A stretch of 64,000 nt of DNA. Origin: Cystobasidium ongulense (lineage: Eukaryota; Basidiomycota; Cystobasidiomycetes; Cystobasidiales; Cystobasidiaceae). Numbering within the stretch: the first letter of the stretch is position 1; each line of letters begins with the position of its first letter. Positions 1 through 10,658 of this stretch are shown here, piece after piece. Made by a program: the position numbers and the translations under genes. The notes beneath the pieces were generated by a model, which had not been told where the DNA came from, did no database searches, and was given only the letters and a program-made list of their open reading frames with translations. The stretch is taken from the NCBI GenBank assembly GCA_022835595.1, contig BQUP01000005.1, positions 1-64,000 of the forward strand, given 5' to 3'.

Positions 1-192
1 AAAACCCCTAAACCCCTAACCCCTAAACCCTAAACCCCCCTAAAACCCTAAACCCCTAAACCCTAAAACCCTAAAACCCCTAAACCCCTAAACCCCTAAA
101 CCCCTAAAAACCCCTAACCCCTAAACCCTAAACCCCTAGACCCCTAAACCCCTAAAACCCCTAAAAACCCCTAAAACCCCTAAAAACCCCTA
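1..192. repeat. Telomeric repeat tract, C-rich strand
   Basis: The tract is an irregular array of C3-6 T A2-5 units, the commonest being CCCCTAAA and CCCTAAA. Read on the other strand this is TTTAGGGG with variants. C-rich strand at the 5' end of a sequence is the orientation expected for a left chromosome end. Unit length varies almost from copy to copy, which suggests a telomerase template that allows slippage or a degenerate proximal telomere. The array stops at a HindIII-like AAGCTT and unique sequence follows immediately. Confidence 0.9.
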
Positions 193-223
193 AGCTTGAT
201 ATTGATTGATTTGAGGCCTAGAA

Positions 224-433
224 TCACGTATAAGCCTTGCGCGAGCTCGCGACGATGAAACTGTACCTACTGCACCCTTGCTTGCTCTTGGTGCATCGCT
301 TGCATCTAACTTCGCCGGACTTTTTTGTGGTATGGATCACACAAGCAGAGCTGCTCTTGAGACACAGCAGGCATGATATAGGAGATTCTTGTGGAGTGTC
401 GTTGCTTTGCGCAGATGGAGTGGGGCTGGACAT
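224..433 (-). CDS. Small Cys-rich ORF, possible zinc-binding fragment
   Basis: A 69-residue ORF with an ATG start lies 30 bp from the telomere repeats. It has two CxxC pairs (CLLC and CKRC), a Cys between them and a Cys six residues after the second pair, followed by SRYSF. That spacing recalls the CxxC...C...CxxC...C metal clusters of basidiomycete DNA-binding proteins, but it does not match the canonical Zn2Cys6 spacing. It could be the last exon of a subtelomeric gene, a relic, or chance. No upstream exon is obvious between 434 and 837. Function unknown. Confidence 0.3.
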   Translation of the reverse strand: MSSPTPSAQSNDTPQESPISCLLCLKSSSACVIHTTKKSGEVRCKRCTKSKQGCSRYSFIVASSRKAYT

Positions 434-837
434 CTTGGATGCGTGCTGTTGGCGTTTGTCTAACGTGCAGACTCATCGATCACGTTGGCAAAAGACCACA
501 GACGCTGACATTGTACAGATTCTGTTGGATCACTTAGATGCATTGCATTGGAAGTCGTACTACATGCTATATTTACATACTTGCTTCAAAACGTTGCATC
601 TATTTGCATCTACAAAACGAGCGGCCCAAGGCCCTTGGTCCGGGCGAGGATGGACCTAGGTCTAGGGCATACGGAACGAATCTCGGGTGCACATATCAGG
701 CTGGTTATGGTTTCAGGCAAGGCAAAGTGACTTCGAACGACATGAAACTGAACTCCCAACATTGCTGCATAGGTATGACACTACCATTACATCAAGGGGT
801 CGTCCTAGATACTGCACGACTGCATACGTACGTCAGA
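434..837. other. Subtelomeric intergenic stretch, no gene seen
   Basis: About 400 bp of unique-looking sequence between the small Cys-rich ORF and the DCP2 stop codon. Only short unsupported ORFs are present in either direction. No tandem repeat, tRNA or transposon end could be seen. Confidence 0.5.
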
Positions 838-3135
838 CTACATGCGAGCGTTGGCGAACAATCTTGTTATGTCACCAGATGGCAGTGACGGAGCGGGGCC
901 ACCAGCAGAGATGTCCAGGCTTTGCGCCCTGGATGCCCCATTGAACAGACTCAAGAGACTTGACGCATGCATTTGTGGATTCATATGCCTTTCTTGCCCA
1001 TGTTGGGTAGACGCGGCCAATTGCGTTTTCACAGCTGATGTGCCAGGCTTCGAGTTGGCTGGCGAGGCTTGGCCATCGCCAGAAGTGGGTGCGTGGGACA
1101 AGTAGTTTGAAGGTCCGTTGAGTAGGCTTAACATCTGCTGTGAGGAAGAGTTTTTCAATGGCCGGGCGAATTGGTCTGGTTGCGCCGGCGTATTGGAAGA
1201 TGGAAGGCGTGGCCAAGCCTGTGGGCCCGCATCCCGAGGCCGAGCATCGTGAAGCTGCTGCTGTATCAGTGCCATCAGTTCCACCCCTGAAGATGTTTGA
1301 TGCGATGTGCCGTCGTCTTCCCAAGTATCATCTTCAGTTCCTTCGTCGGCCGAAGGAGGAGTAGGGGTGCCAAGCTGCGAGACAAGCTGATCCAAAAGTT
1401 CACTTCGAGCAGCTTCACGTTCAGCCTCCGTATAAATAGAACCGCTGGCGGGCATATAATTGTTGGGATAAGTGTTGAAGGAAGAGGGAGACAAAGCAGA
1501 GTTTCTATAATCCGTATACGAGGGCGATCCAGCACTTGAGAAAGCTTGCTGGTACACTGAACGTGCTTTCAGCGTGTCCGGAGCATTAGATGCAGCATTT
1601 TGGATTGCGGGTGTATCATGTGTACCTTGAGCTTCATGACCACGACGCATGATCTGGCGATGGAGAGTATCTACTGTTCTGCCTGGGCTTTGAGGCATTG
1701 GCGACAAGACGTGAAGATTTTGAATGTAGCGCGATTGATGTGAAGTGGAAGATGATGGTGCAGCAGCGTCCGTCCACGTAGGCTGTAGAGACTGCTGTGA
1801 GGTTTCGACGAAATCCGACGCGTGCGAAATAGAAGTCTGTTGCTGTTGCGATGATGTCGAATTCCCGAAGAAGAGTTCCTGAAGCGCTTGAGTCTGTGAG
1901 TTGAGCTGGTCTCTACTAGGCTCTGATGACGAGTCGGGAACTGGCACATAGGTCTTCGAACTATCGCCAGCCTCAGGGTGTGCTCTTGACCTTTGCTTGC
2001 GATGCGTCTGAATCCACCCTTTCAGAGGACTAAACTTAATTGTCAAATGCTGCTACAGATTGGGACGGCAGACAACGGGAGACTCACTTGACGAACGGCG
2101 TCACCATGTAGCACTTGATTTCCTTCTTTGCATTCTTGCCCTTTTTGGACCATGTCGGAAGACTCGTAAATGGGGCCCAGGCTATTTTCTGTTCAGAAGC
2201 TATCGTCAAGACGCGCATGCCAAAGACGACAGTGTCCTGTTACGCTTACGCTGATCTCCTTCCTAGTCTTTGTCTCGAATAGGGTGTCTTCGGAGACATT
2301 GGTAACGATGTACAGGCGTATCCGTTGCTCCTTCATAACGCATTCCAGGTAGTCATCGTCTGGATAGTCTCCCGGAGGTAGCGGTGGTGGACATGTTGCT
2401 GAATCACTCTCATGTGGAACGACTGACGGGTTGAAGTGTGGTGATATGTCGTAGCCTGTTTCTTCCCAGACCTGGTTGGCAAATATTAGTTAGGCAAATA
2501 AGATCACCTAACTAGTCTGCTTCGACTGACCTCTCGGACCGCACAGTCTCGTTCCTCTTCGCCTTGGTTAATCTTACCACGAGGAAAGCTCCAGGATGCT
2601 CCAGACTTCCAGCCTTTGACGACTAGACACTTGTCCCAGCTGGAGTTAATCAAGATGGCTCCGCAGACCGGTACTCTTTCCTTGTATCGAAGGAACTGAT
2701 CATATGCTGTTGCCGCATCGAAGTGACTGTGTGATGGACGTAAGACAAGTCGTCAATACAGCCAGGACACCGCAAGTGACAGAGACGTGCACACCTAAGA
2801 AGTGGATTGCTCTTGAAGATTATCTCGGAGAACTTGCGGAGCGAGAACGAGGGTAGATGACTTGCTTGTGGACGGACAAAGTCCTCGTAGTACCAATGTG
2901 CTTGTTCGATTTGAAAGCATATCCGCTCTATGCTTTCGAGCTCTTCTGCAGGGAGGTTGACAATGAAGCGACTGCCAGTGTTGTACCGTGATATCAGTTA
3001 CATCTGCCTCACATGGCGGGCATCCTCGTTCAACGCGTTGACCGGTGATCCAGCTGCCACGCACCTGGACAAGTCGTCCAGCACTTGCTCAAAGTTGAGC
3101 GTGCCAAAGTACGACGAGCTAGCAGTGCCTTCCAT
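838..3135 (-). CDS. DCP2: mRNA-decapping enzyme subunit 2 (Dcp2, Nudix hydrolase)
   Basis: Catalytic subunit of the cytoplasmic decapping enzyme; it releases m7GDP from mRNA 5' ends in P-bodies with Dcp1. I read six exons: 3135-3065, 2971-2795, 2726-2531, 2471-2250, 2188-2088 and 2029-838, giving about 652 residues. The N-terminal Dcp2 domain carries DDLSSRFIVNLP and QAHWYYEDFVRP (box A). The Nudix box starts near residue 133 (GKINQGEEER...REVWEETGYD) with all its Glu residues and spans an intron. Box B-like KCYMVTPFVN follows. The last ~400 residues are Gln/Ser-rich and low in complexity, as usual for fungal Dcp2 tails that hold interaction motifs. The start is the ATG just before EGTASSSYFGTLNFEQ. 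Its stop lies only ~650 bp from the telomere. Identity is firm; the tail exon is read as one block. Confidence 0.95.
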
Positions 3136-3363
3136 GTATGGTGGTAGATAGGCGCCGGCCAGATTGCATTGTTTGGAAGAATTGGAAGTGGTCAAAAGGC
3201 GACATGCGGTATCGCTCTCGTCCGGCGTACAGCTTGCCCGATCACGTATGCCCGCTGGGCGAGTCCATATCATACGCAGAAAGACAAGTGCGAGCAACGG
3301 GAAGGGCGAAAGCCCGTATATGCATTTCATCTTGTTAGCCCATCTCTAACAAACAACAGGTAA

Positions 3364-5868
3364 CTACTGCTCAGGCTGCGTGCTCTCGAGCTTGGCTTTC
3401 TTTACACTACCCCGACCTGCCTTGGCCTGAGGTCCCCAATTTGCAGTTGGATTCTGCTGATATCGGACGACTTTGACATTTCCCAGCATAGCCTTATCCG
3501 CTGCGTTGTTGTGACTAAAGTCGACCTGCGATCTGCAGACAATTTCTGTGTCAACCCTATGCCTAGCCTGGTGAATACATTTGTTGGTGCAAGTCTAGAC
3601 TTACTGAGAAGATTTAGCCAAAAGGATTCTAGCGGGACTGCCTTCCTTTATGTTGTTCATCGTGACAGGGTTCGTCTCAATCCATTTTCTTATTATATCG
3701 AAAACAAATTGCGATGGCGCGTCGGTTTTGATGCTTCCGGCACACGCATGCGAACGGGACACGTTGTAGCCGCCATTAACTAGCGCCGAAGCCACCTTCA
3801 GCAACGGCGGACATGTCGTGTGGAAAGCCGAAGAGACCCTCGCGGGTGTAAAGTAGAAAGGATTCGTTAATTCCTGTAGGACTACAAAGTAAGCCATCGT
3901 CTGAGTTTGACAAACGGGCAAACTCACATGTCGAGCTACAGTCAGCATGCCCATAATTCTCTCAGACGTTCCAAGCGTGGTTTTGGGCAGATTAGCCAGG
4001 GTCTTGTCTATGAACTCTGGATCGTGAAGCGGACCACTCCACATGGGTCCCGCAATCTGAGATGCATGCGAGATCAATAGGGCGATGTCTGCAATGCCCA
4101 GATGGTGACTTACACTGAAACGGCCATCACATTGTTCGCATTTCTGTGGGCACGAAGGTCCGGACGCCAAGCCAAAGCGAAGACCTGTCTTGTTGCCAGT
4201 ATCTTTTTGCATGCATTTGCCCATGCTCTGCATGTGATGTGCTTGGCATTGCTGGCAAACATATACAAGCGATGTTTGACTGCATGAGATACCTGTCAGC
4301 GATGTGTGCAATGCGGCATGGCATGCCTATGAAGTGGTTAGTTTACCTGGGTAATTTCTTTACTTCTGCCGGCCCGGTTCGTACTCGCACAAAGACGCGA
4401 ATGTAGTAGTCGATGGACAAAGAGAGCATGGGTTGTATGTAGCGCCCATAGCGCGCAGCCGATGTCGCCAGAGTATGCAGCAACAGTCGGAGAGCCTAAT
4501 GAAACGCGCATCAGCCGATGCAATGTATACAGAATCTCGATGACCTACTCCTTCGTGAGTGTATTCAGCCTTGATAGGACTTCCGCCATAATTTGCATAG
4601 CTGTGGAAAGGGTGTCCGTGTCAGTGGTATACACTTGTAGGGTGAAGCAGCGCACATACCACTTTTCTGCGTAATTGGCACCAGCCAAGACCGCCAAATC
4701 GGTACAAGTGACACAGAGGAGGCCTTCAGTGGGGCAGGGTTAGCGCATAGTCGCTCACTATCAAACAGGTCGACGTACCACCATCTGATATTGCCTGAAC
4801 GGCTCCATCAATAAAAGGAGCAGCAGTTCCGTAAGGATCTAGGTCTATAACATCGAAGCGCTGACTGCTCTCTCTATGAGCATATAGCGCAGAGCTAAAG
4901 GAGGAAAAGGTATTAGACCACCGCCCCTTGAAGAGCTAACTTGCAAGCTTGACTCACCAGCAATCGCCCTGCGAAACACGAACTTTTGGTCTTCTAGCGG
5001 TAGGTCCGGCTTCTTGCTTCACATCATCCGTAGTGCCTTCGCCGCCGTCCAAGGTCTGCTGAGATGTGCTCGCTTCTGGCTGCGTAGCAGTGGAACCCAG
5101 ATCATTCCACTCCACATTTTGTCGTATATTTGCTGCAGCCTGTGATAGAAGGTCGTTTGCGAGTACCCATCTGTCATGAAAAACTGGTAAGAATGCAGAC
5201 TGGTAAGCAATACCTTATGTCTGACCGTCACTCACCTCAAAGCTGGAATCTCTTTGGCATAGCGTATCGACCGGAGCCCAGTAGCAGAAAGCCCTTCAAA
5301 GAGGGTGAAAGTGTATGGGGCGTATGGCCTTCCGTCTTGCTGTTCCGCGCTTGGTAGGGTAGACTAGTATACGTAATCAGCCAAATGTACAGAATAGTGA
5401 CCGGCGACCACTGCTCACCAGTTCGCTCGTAGCCTCTGCAGCTTCAGCAGGCTCCGTGACGGTTTCCTCTTCTTCGTGTTTGCGCTTCTTGCCTTTATTC
5501 TGATTTAGCACAGCATTTTGCTTCTTGCGCTCCCATTTTTCTCGCTTTTGCTCGTTAGCCAGCTCGCTCCACGTGCGTATGGCGAGGGTCGAGAGATCTC
5601 TATTGAATTCTTGGATGGGGTTGATGAAGACGTCTCTACCTTCAGCTAGGAGGACTTCAGCACTTGATTCACGATGCACCGTGTAGCCTGCAGGGACCTG
5701 CTTCTTGTTGCTGCTGCCACCCTGTGCTGGCAGACTAATGCCGGGCGTTGTGACATTGTGTGAAATATCGTTGACTGGTGCTGTATCAGTCATGCTGGAC
5801 ATTGCCCTCGCTGGAAGGTGAATATATCGCGAGCGTGTGTGCTTGATGATATGGGCGACTCTGAGCAT
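3364..5868 (-). CDS. TRM1: tRNA (guanine26-N2)-dimethyltransferase Trm1
   Basis: Makes m2,2G26 in cytosolic and mitochondrial tRNAs using S-adenosylmethionine. About ten to eleven exons; boundaries I am confident of are 5868-5419, 5339-5236, 5170-4958 and a start at 4894. Diagnostic stretches are [33 protein letters not shown] (SAM-binding), WVLANDL and [17 protein letters not shown] (motif IV, DPYG). A Cys-rich block follows (VYVCQQCQ...[10 protein letters not shown]), then [11 protein letters not shown], and the protein ends KLESTQPEQ. The first 22 residues are Arg/His/Ile-rich with no acidic residue, and Met23 and Met26 follow, so a mitochondrial and a nuclear/cytosolic form could come from alternative starts as in yeast Trm1. 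It is in tandem with DCP2 (229 bp) and divergent from citrate synthase (200 bp). Confidence 0.95.
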
Positions 5869-6068
5869 TCACCACATGCTATCGAATGTCGCGTTCTGTA
5901 TTGAGCGCGGCGTAACAACTGATAAATAAATTGTTGAAAAAGTTCAAGTCCCTCCTCCGGCGCACGGCGGAGCGCGGTTGGCTGCAGCAGTGTCGCTGGG
6001 CAGAATTCCAAACTGCAAAGACGCGAGCAAGCTTCTATTCTGCACCACCACCATCAAATCTCGCAATC

Positions 6069-8203
6069 ATGCTCGGTCTATCAGCCCGTTCATTCGCTGC
6101 ATCTGTATGTGAATGCCCATTGCGCACACCTCCCATCACTCGCTGACTGCTGTTCCTCCCTCTCATCCTCTCTCCGCCCACGCCCGGCGTCTTTCTTTTC
6201 GCTCGCACCTCAAAGGCACGCACTGCTGGACTCAGACGATCCACTGCAGTCCGATATGCCTCCACCAAGGTGCGTAGTTCTGCATCTGCCTGCTTCCTTG
6301 CAGCTCGGATCCTCGCGCTATCCCGCTGATCATCTGCTTGTCGCTCTTCACCCTCAAAACCTACAACCGTGATCTTCGCTTATCACCGGCGGCTCAACCG
6401 AATTATTTACATTCTTCTTGACTACCACATCTCCCTCTACCATTGCAGGGTGTCATCGAGACTCTCGCCGAGGTCATTCCCGAGCGACAGGAAATGGCAA
6501 AGAAGCTCCGAGCTGAGCATGGCAACAAGTCCCTCGGTGACATCAAGGTCGAAAATGTCTTTGGTGGTATGAGAGGCCTCAAGGTCATGCTCTGGGAGCC
6601 TTCCGTACTCGACGCCAACGAGGGAATCCGCTTCTGGGGCAAGACTATCCCTGAATGCCAGGAAGTCCTACCCAAGGCTCCAGGCGGCTCTCAGATGCTT
6701 CCCGAATCTATGCTCTTCTACCTCTGTGGGTTTTAGTCGATTTTTCAGGCTAGATACTTGTGCTAGACACGAACGCTGACCGTCGTTCCGTACAATCAGT
6801 GACTAGCAAGGTTCCTTCTCAGGCTCAGGCCGACCAGTTCGTCTCCGAACTAGCCGAGCGCAGTCAGATCAGCCCGGCCCTGGAGAAGATCATCGACTCT
6901 TTCCGTACGTTCTCATCCTCCCTGCCGTACTATGGCTCAACCTAGCTTATCCTGATTCTCTATATACAGCCAAGACACTCCACCCCATGACACAGTTCTG
7001 TATGGCTGTAGCCGCCCTGAATCACGATTCCAAGTTCGCTGCTGCCTACGCTGCCGGCATGAAGAAGTCCGAGTACTGGAAGTCCACCGCCGAGGATGTC
7101 CTCGACCTTTCCGCCAAGGTCTGGCCTATCGCTGCTCGTATTTACCGAAACACCTACATGGACGGCGGCAAGAATGCCCCACCCATCGACAAGACCAAGG
7201 ATCTTGCTTGGAATTTCGCCAACCAGATTGGCCAAGGTGACAAGCCAGGCTTCATTGAGGTCATCCGTCTATATAACGCCATCCACAGTATGTTATGTAC
7301 AATCTTATAATATCTCCTAGCTGGTAACTTATCATCTTGTACCAATTTACAGCCGATCACGAGGGAGGCAATGTCTCCGCCCACACTATCCACCTCGTCG
7401 GTTCCGCTCTCTCTGATCCTTTCCTCGCCTACTCTGCTGGTCTTGCTGGCTTGGCTGGTCCTCTCCACGGCCTAGCCAACCAGGAAGTTCTCCGATTCAT
7501 CCTCGACATGCAGAAGCAGGTCGGCAACAACCCTACTCAAGAGCAGGTTAAGGACTTCATCTGGAGTGTCCTCAAGAGTGGCCGTGTCATTCCCGGATAC
7601 GGTCATGCCGTCCTCCGAAAGCCCGATCCTCGATTCGTTGCTCTTCAACAGTTCGCTGCCAACGATGCCGAGATCGCCCAGGACCCTATCTTCAAGCTCG
7701 TCAACGCCGTAAGTCCCAGAGATTCGCACAAGGCATCTTAAATCACTGACATTATGTATGCATAAAGATGTTCGAGGTCGCTCCAGGCGTCTTGACCGAG
7801 CACGGAAAGACCAAGGTACGTCATGCATCTCAGTTCAATGGTGAAATATGTGCTGAGTCGTGTTCATAACCTCTAGAACCCCTTCCCTAACGTGAGGACA
7901 ACGCGTATGATCTAGGCGTGCTTCTACGTTGCTGACCTAAATATATTGTTTCAACAGGTCGATGCAGGCTCCGGAATGCTTCTATACCACTATGGTCTAA
8001 CTCAATTCGAGTTCTACACCGTCATCTTCGGTATCTCCCGAGCCATGGCCAGCGCCCAGCTTGTTTGGGACCGAGCTTATGGTACGTCTACGTGGCCTGT
8101 ATTTCATTGAACTAGCTCTAAAGTATGTCTCTCTCCAGGTCTACCCATCGAGCGACCCAAGTCTTTGTCTCTCGAAGCTTTGCAGAAGTTGGTCGGCGCA
8201 TAA
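6069..8203 (+). CDS. CIT1: Citrate synthase, mitochondrial
   Basis: Condenses acetyl-CoA with oxaloacetate in the first step of the TCA cycle. Ten exons: 6069-6104, 6216-6269, 6449-6725, 6800-6904, 6970-7287, 7353-7708, 7768-7815, 7877-7891, 7958-8081 and 8139-8203, giving 465 residues, the normal length for the family. The first two exons encode a classic presequence rich in Ser, Ala and Arg (ending [12 protein letters not shown]), which indicates the mitochondrial matrix. Catalytic-region blocks seen include [16 protein letters not shown] (His of the active site), [15 protein letters not shown] (second His) and [13 protein letters not shown]. Exon 8 is only 15 nt (NPFPN). The C-terminus lacks a peroxisomal SKL, so this is the mitochondrial rather than the glyoxysomal form. 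Confidence 0.96.
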
Positions 8204-8711
8204 GCGTTTTGACCCAGACGACGCTCCAAACGCAACAGCTTTCGCACCATGTAATACAGTCTTCTCGTATCGCCTCTGAAAGCGATACTCGGACATAGTA
8301 ACTCTGCTAAGTCGTACTATCCATGAAAAGCAATGTTGCAAGCAATCAAAATAGATCTCCCAACCCCGCTCCTCTATACGCGTGAGCTCACGCAAGACAA
8401 GTGGGCATTGCAGCCCACTTTGCCGGCCTCAGTTCTACAAGCAGTATGCGCGGTCATAGATGCTCTGCGCTAGGCACCCGATATTAATGTTGCCAATGCC
8501 ATGTCCCTTGCCAGACGCTGCTCGAAAGTTCTCGTGCCTTCTCGAAACATGTGCCCCGCCGATCGGGTCAGTCTTGAGCGACACCTTGGACGCAACAGAC
8601 CAGACTGGCTTTCAGCTGCTCACATACGACCCGTCATCACTTGTCCCAGCACCAACTCGCTTCACTTTTGCATAATACTACCAAACTAATCAACCCACAA
8701 TATCAGCGCCA
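8204..8711. other. Intergenic, promoter region of the class II Hsp40
   Basis: About 500 bp between tandem genes. A heat-shock-like run of alternating GAA/TTC-type trimers may be present around 8520-8560 (ctcgaaagttctcg...ttctcgaaac), which would suit an Hsp40 promoter, but spacing was judged by eye only. No ORF or RNA gene supported. Confidence 0.35.
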
Positions 8712-10188
8712 ATGGGCAGCGACTACTAGTAAGCTTTCACCCGCCAGTTTTTCCTCTTGTCGCCACGATGGTGGTACAGGGTGAGCAGTGCTCTACACCG
8801 ACAGCACGCTGACACTATGCTTGTCTCTTTACTACTCCAGCAAGATACTGGGAGTGCCCAAGAGTGCCAGTGATGACGAACTCAAGAAGGCGTATAAGAA
8901 GCTGGCTCTGAAGGTGAGTGGGCGTAGTCACCAGCGTAAGGTCCTAAATATGTGGTGCTGACTTCACTTCGCTCTCGATTTGATGCTGTAACGAAAATCA
9001 GCACCATCCAGGTCAGCGATACTCTTTCCAATGCCGTCAAGATGACTCGTTGCTGACTTTGTCCCATTACTCTCATTACAGACCGCAACCCTGACAACCA
9101 AGAGGCGGCATCCAAAAAGTTCAAGGAAGTCAGTGAAGCTTTCGAGGTCCTTTCGGACAAGGACAAGAGACAAATATACGACGTCTATGGCGAAGAAGGT
9201 CTCAAGGGCGGAGCACCACCTCCAGGTGCGAATGGAGCTGGCGGTCCTAGTGGCTTCTCCGGCTTCGGGGGTGGTGGCGGAATGCCACAAGGCTTCAGCA
9301 GCAGCTCTTTTAGCGGCTTCCAGGCCAGCGATCCAAATGACATTTTTGCTCAGCTATTTGGTGGAATGGGTGGTATGGGCGGAATGGGCGGAATGGGCGG
9401 CGGAGGTGCGCGAAAAGGTGGACGAGGAGGCGGTGGCGGCGGCTTCCAATCATTCACCAGTGGAGGTGGAATGCCTGGAGGAATGAGCATGGACATGGAT
9501 GAAGATGATGGTTTCAGCGGCTTTACTTCCGGCGCACAACGGCGGCAGCCCAAGAAAGGACCTGCCCCTACGCCAACCGAAATAGTCCGGCCTTTAGCTT
9601 TAACCTTGGAGGAGTTGTATAAGGGCACCACAAAGCGTCTGAAAGTCAGTCGTAAGCTGCTCACAGGTGTAAGTTACGCTCCTCGCGCTACTCCGAGCTT
9701 TGACTCTGACTATTTCCCTTGTCGTACAGGCTACCGAAGAAAAAGTTCTTACCATCACTGTAAAGCCTGGCTGGAAAGCTGGCACCAAGATCAGATTTGC
9801 TGAATCTGGCAACGAAGAAATAAAAGATGGACATGTCGTCTCGTCTACCATCGTCTTCGTCGTTGAAGAGAAACCGCACCCGACATACAAGCGCGAGGGC
9901 GACAACCTCATTTACACGGTTAAAGTTCCCCTGGTCGAAGCACTTTGCGGTCCTTTGCCTTCTTCGACTTCTTCTATTCTAGGCAAGACTGTCACCACAC
10001 TGGACGGCCGGAAGGTATCCTACAAGCTTCCGCCCGGCATTTTGAAACCTGGCCAAGAGGTCGTAGTAATAGGAGAAGGTATGCCCTGTAAATCAGGAAA
10101 AGGTAATCTAGTTCTTAGGCTAGATATAACGTTCCCGACGACCCTCTCGGAAGACAAGAAGACCCAACTCCGGCAGATTCTTTCATAA
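8712..10188 (+). CDS. SIS1: Class II (type B) Hsp40 co-chaperone, Sis1/DNAJB1-like
   Basis: J-domain protein that stimulates Hsp70 ATPase in the cytosol and nucleus. Five exons: 8712-8728, 8841-8913, 9002-9011, 9082-9668 and 9730-10188, 381 residues. The J domain opens [16 protein letters not shown], and the HPD tripeptide is assembled across the 10-nt exon 3 (HHPDRNPDN). A Gly/Phe- and Gly/Met-rich linker follows (repeated GGMGGMGG around residues 115-135), with no Cys-rich zinc finger. Two beta-rich substrate-binding domains then begin [21 protein letters not shown] and include [15 protein letters not shown]. No CaaX box is present. The absent zinc finger plus G/M region places it with Sis1 rather than Ydj1. 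It sits head-to-tail with a class I Hsp40 470 bp downstream. Confidence 0.94.
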
Positions 10189-10658
10189 ATACATTAGACC
10201 TTATCCAAGTAAATGAGACTGTATCATACCCGCGTATTCGAGTTTAGAGTGTAGTTCCGCGTTAGTGTAGCACCTTTCTAGAAATCAGAAAGAAGTGAAT
10301 TGGTAAGTTCTTGTCTTGCACATGTTGGCTTTCTGCAAGTGAAGGTACCCTGTTGCCAGTGGGTTTTGCTGGAGTGTCCATTGTTCCAGTATGTTTGTTC
10401 CAGCGGCGGTGGCGAAAATTTTTGGCCCTGAACGCATGGCAGCGTAATCGATCCGCTTGTTGGCAGTGTTCCAGCAAGATAGTGTCGCAACGACCTTTCA
10501 AAGTTAATATTTTTATCTGGACATGCGAATTCGCTATAAAGAAGCGACACGACGGTGATCTGGGCTATCGTGCGTAGCCCACGACCGAAGACGCCAGACT
10601 ATCATAAGCCGACAGAATTCACAAGTGATCCAACGAAGCCACAAAGTCAGAGACAATC
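10189..10658. other. Intergenic between the two Hsp40 genes
   Basis: About 470 bp containing the 3' end of the class II Hsp40 gene and the promoter of the class I gene. A GAA/TTC-like cluster lies near 10273-10290 (tttctagaaatcagaaag, containing the inverted repeat TTCTAGAA, the core of a heat-shock element). No coding feature seen. Confidence 0.4.

Noticed and set aside
1-192. CRISPR-like or satellite array
   Set aside because: Units of 7-9 bp with C-run/T/A-run form at the contig end are telomeric; no spacers exist.
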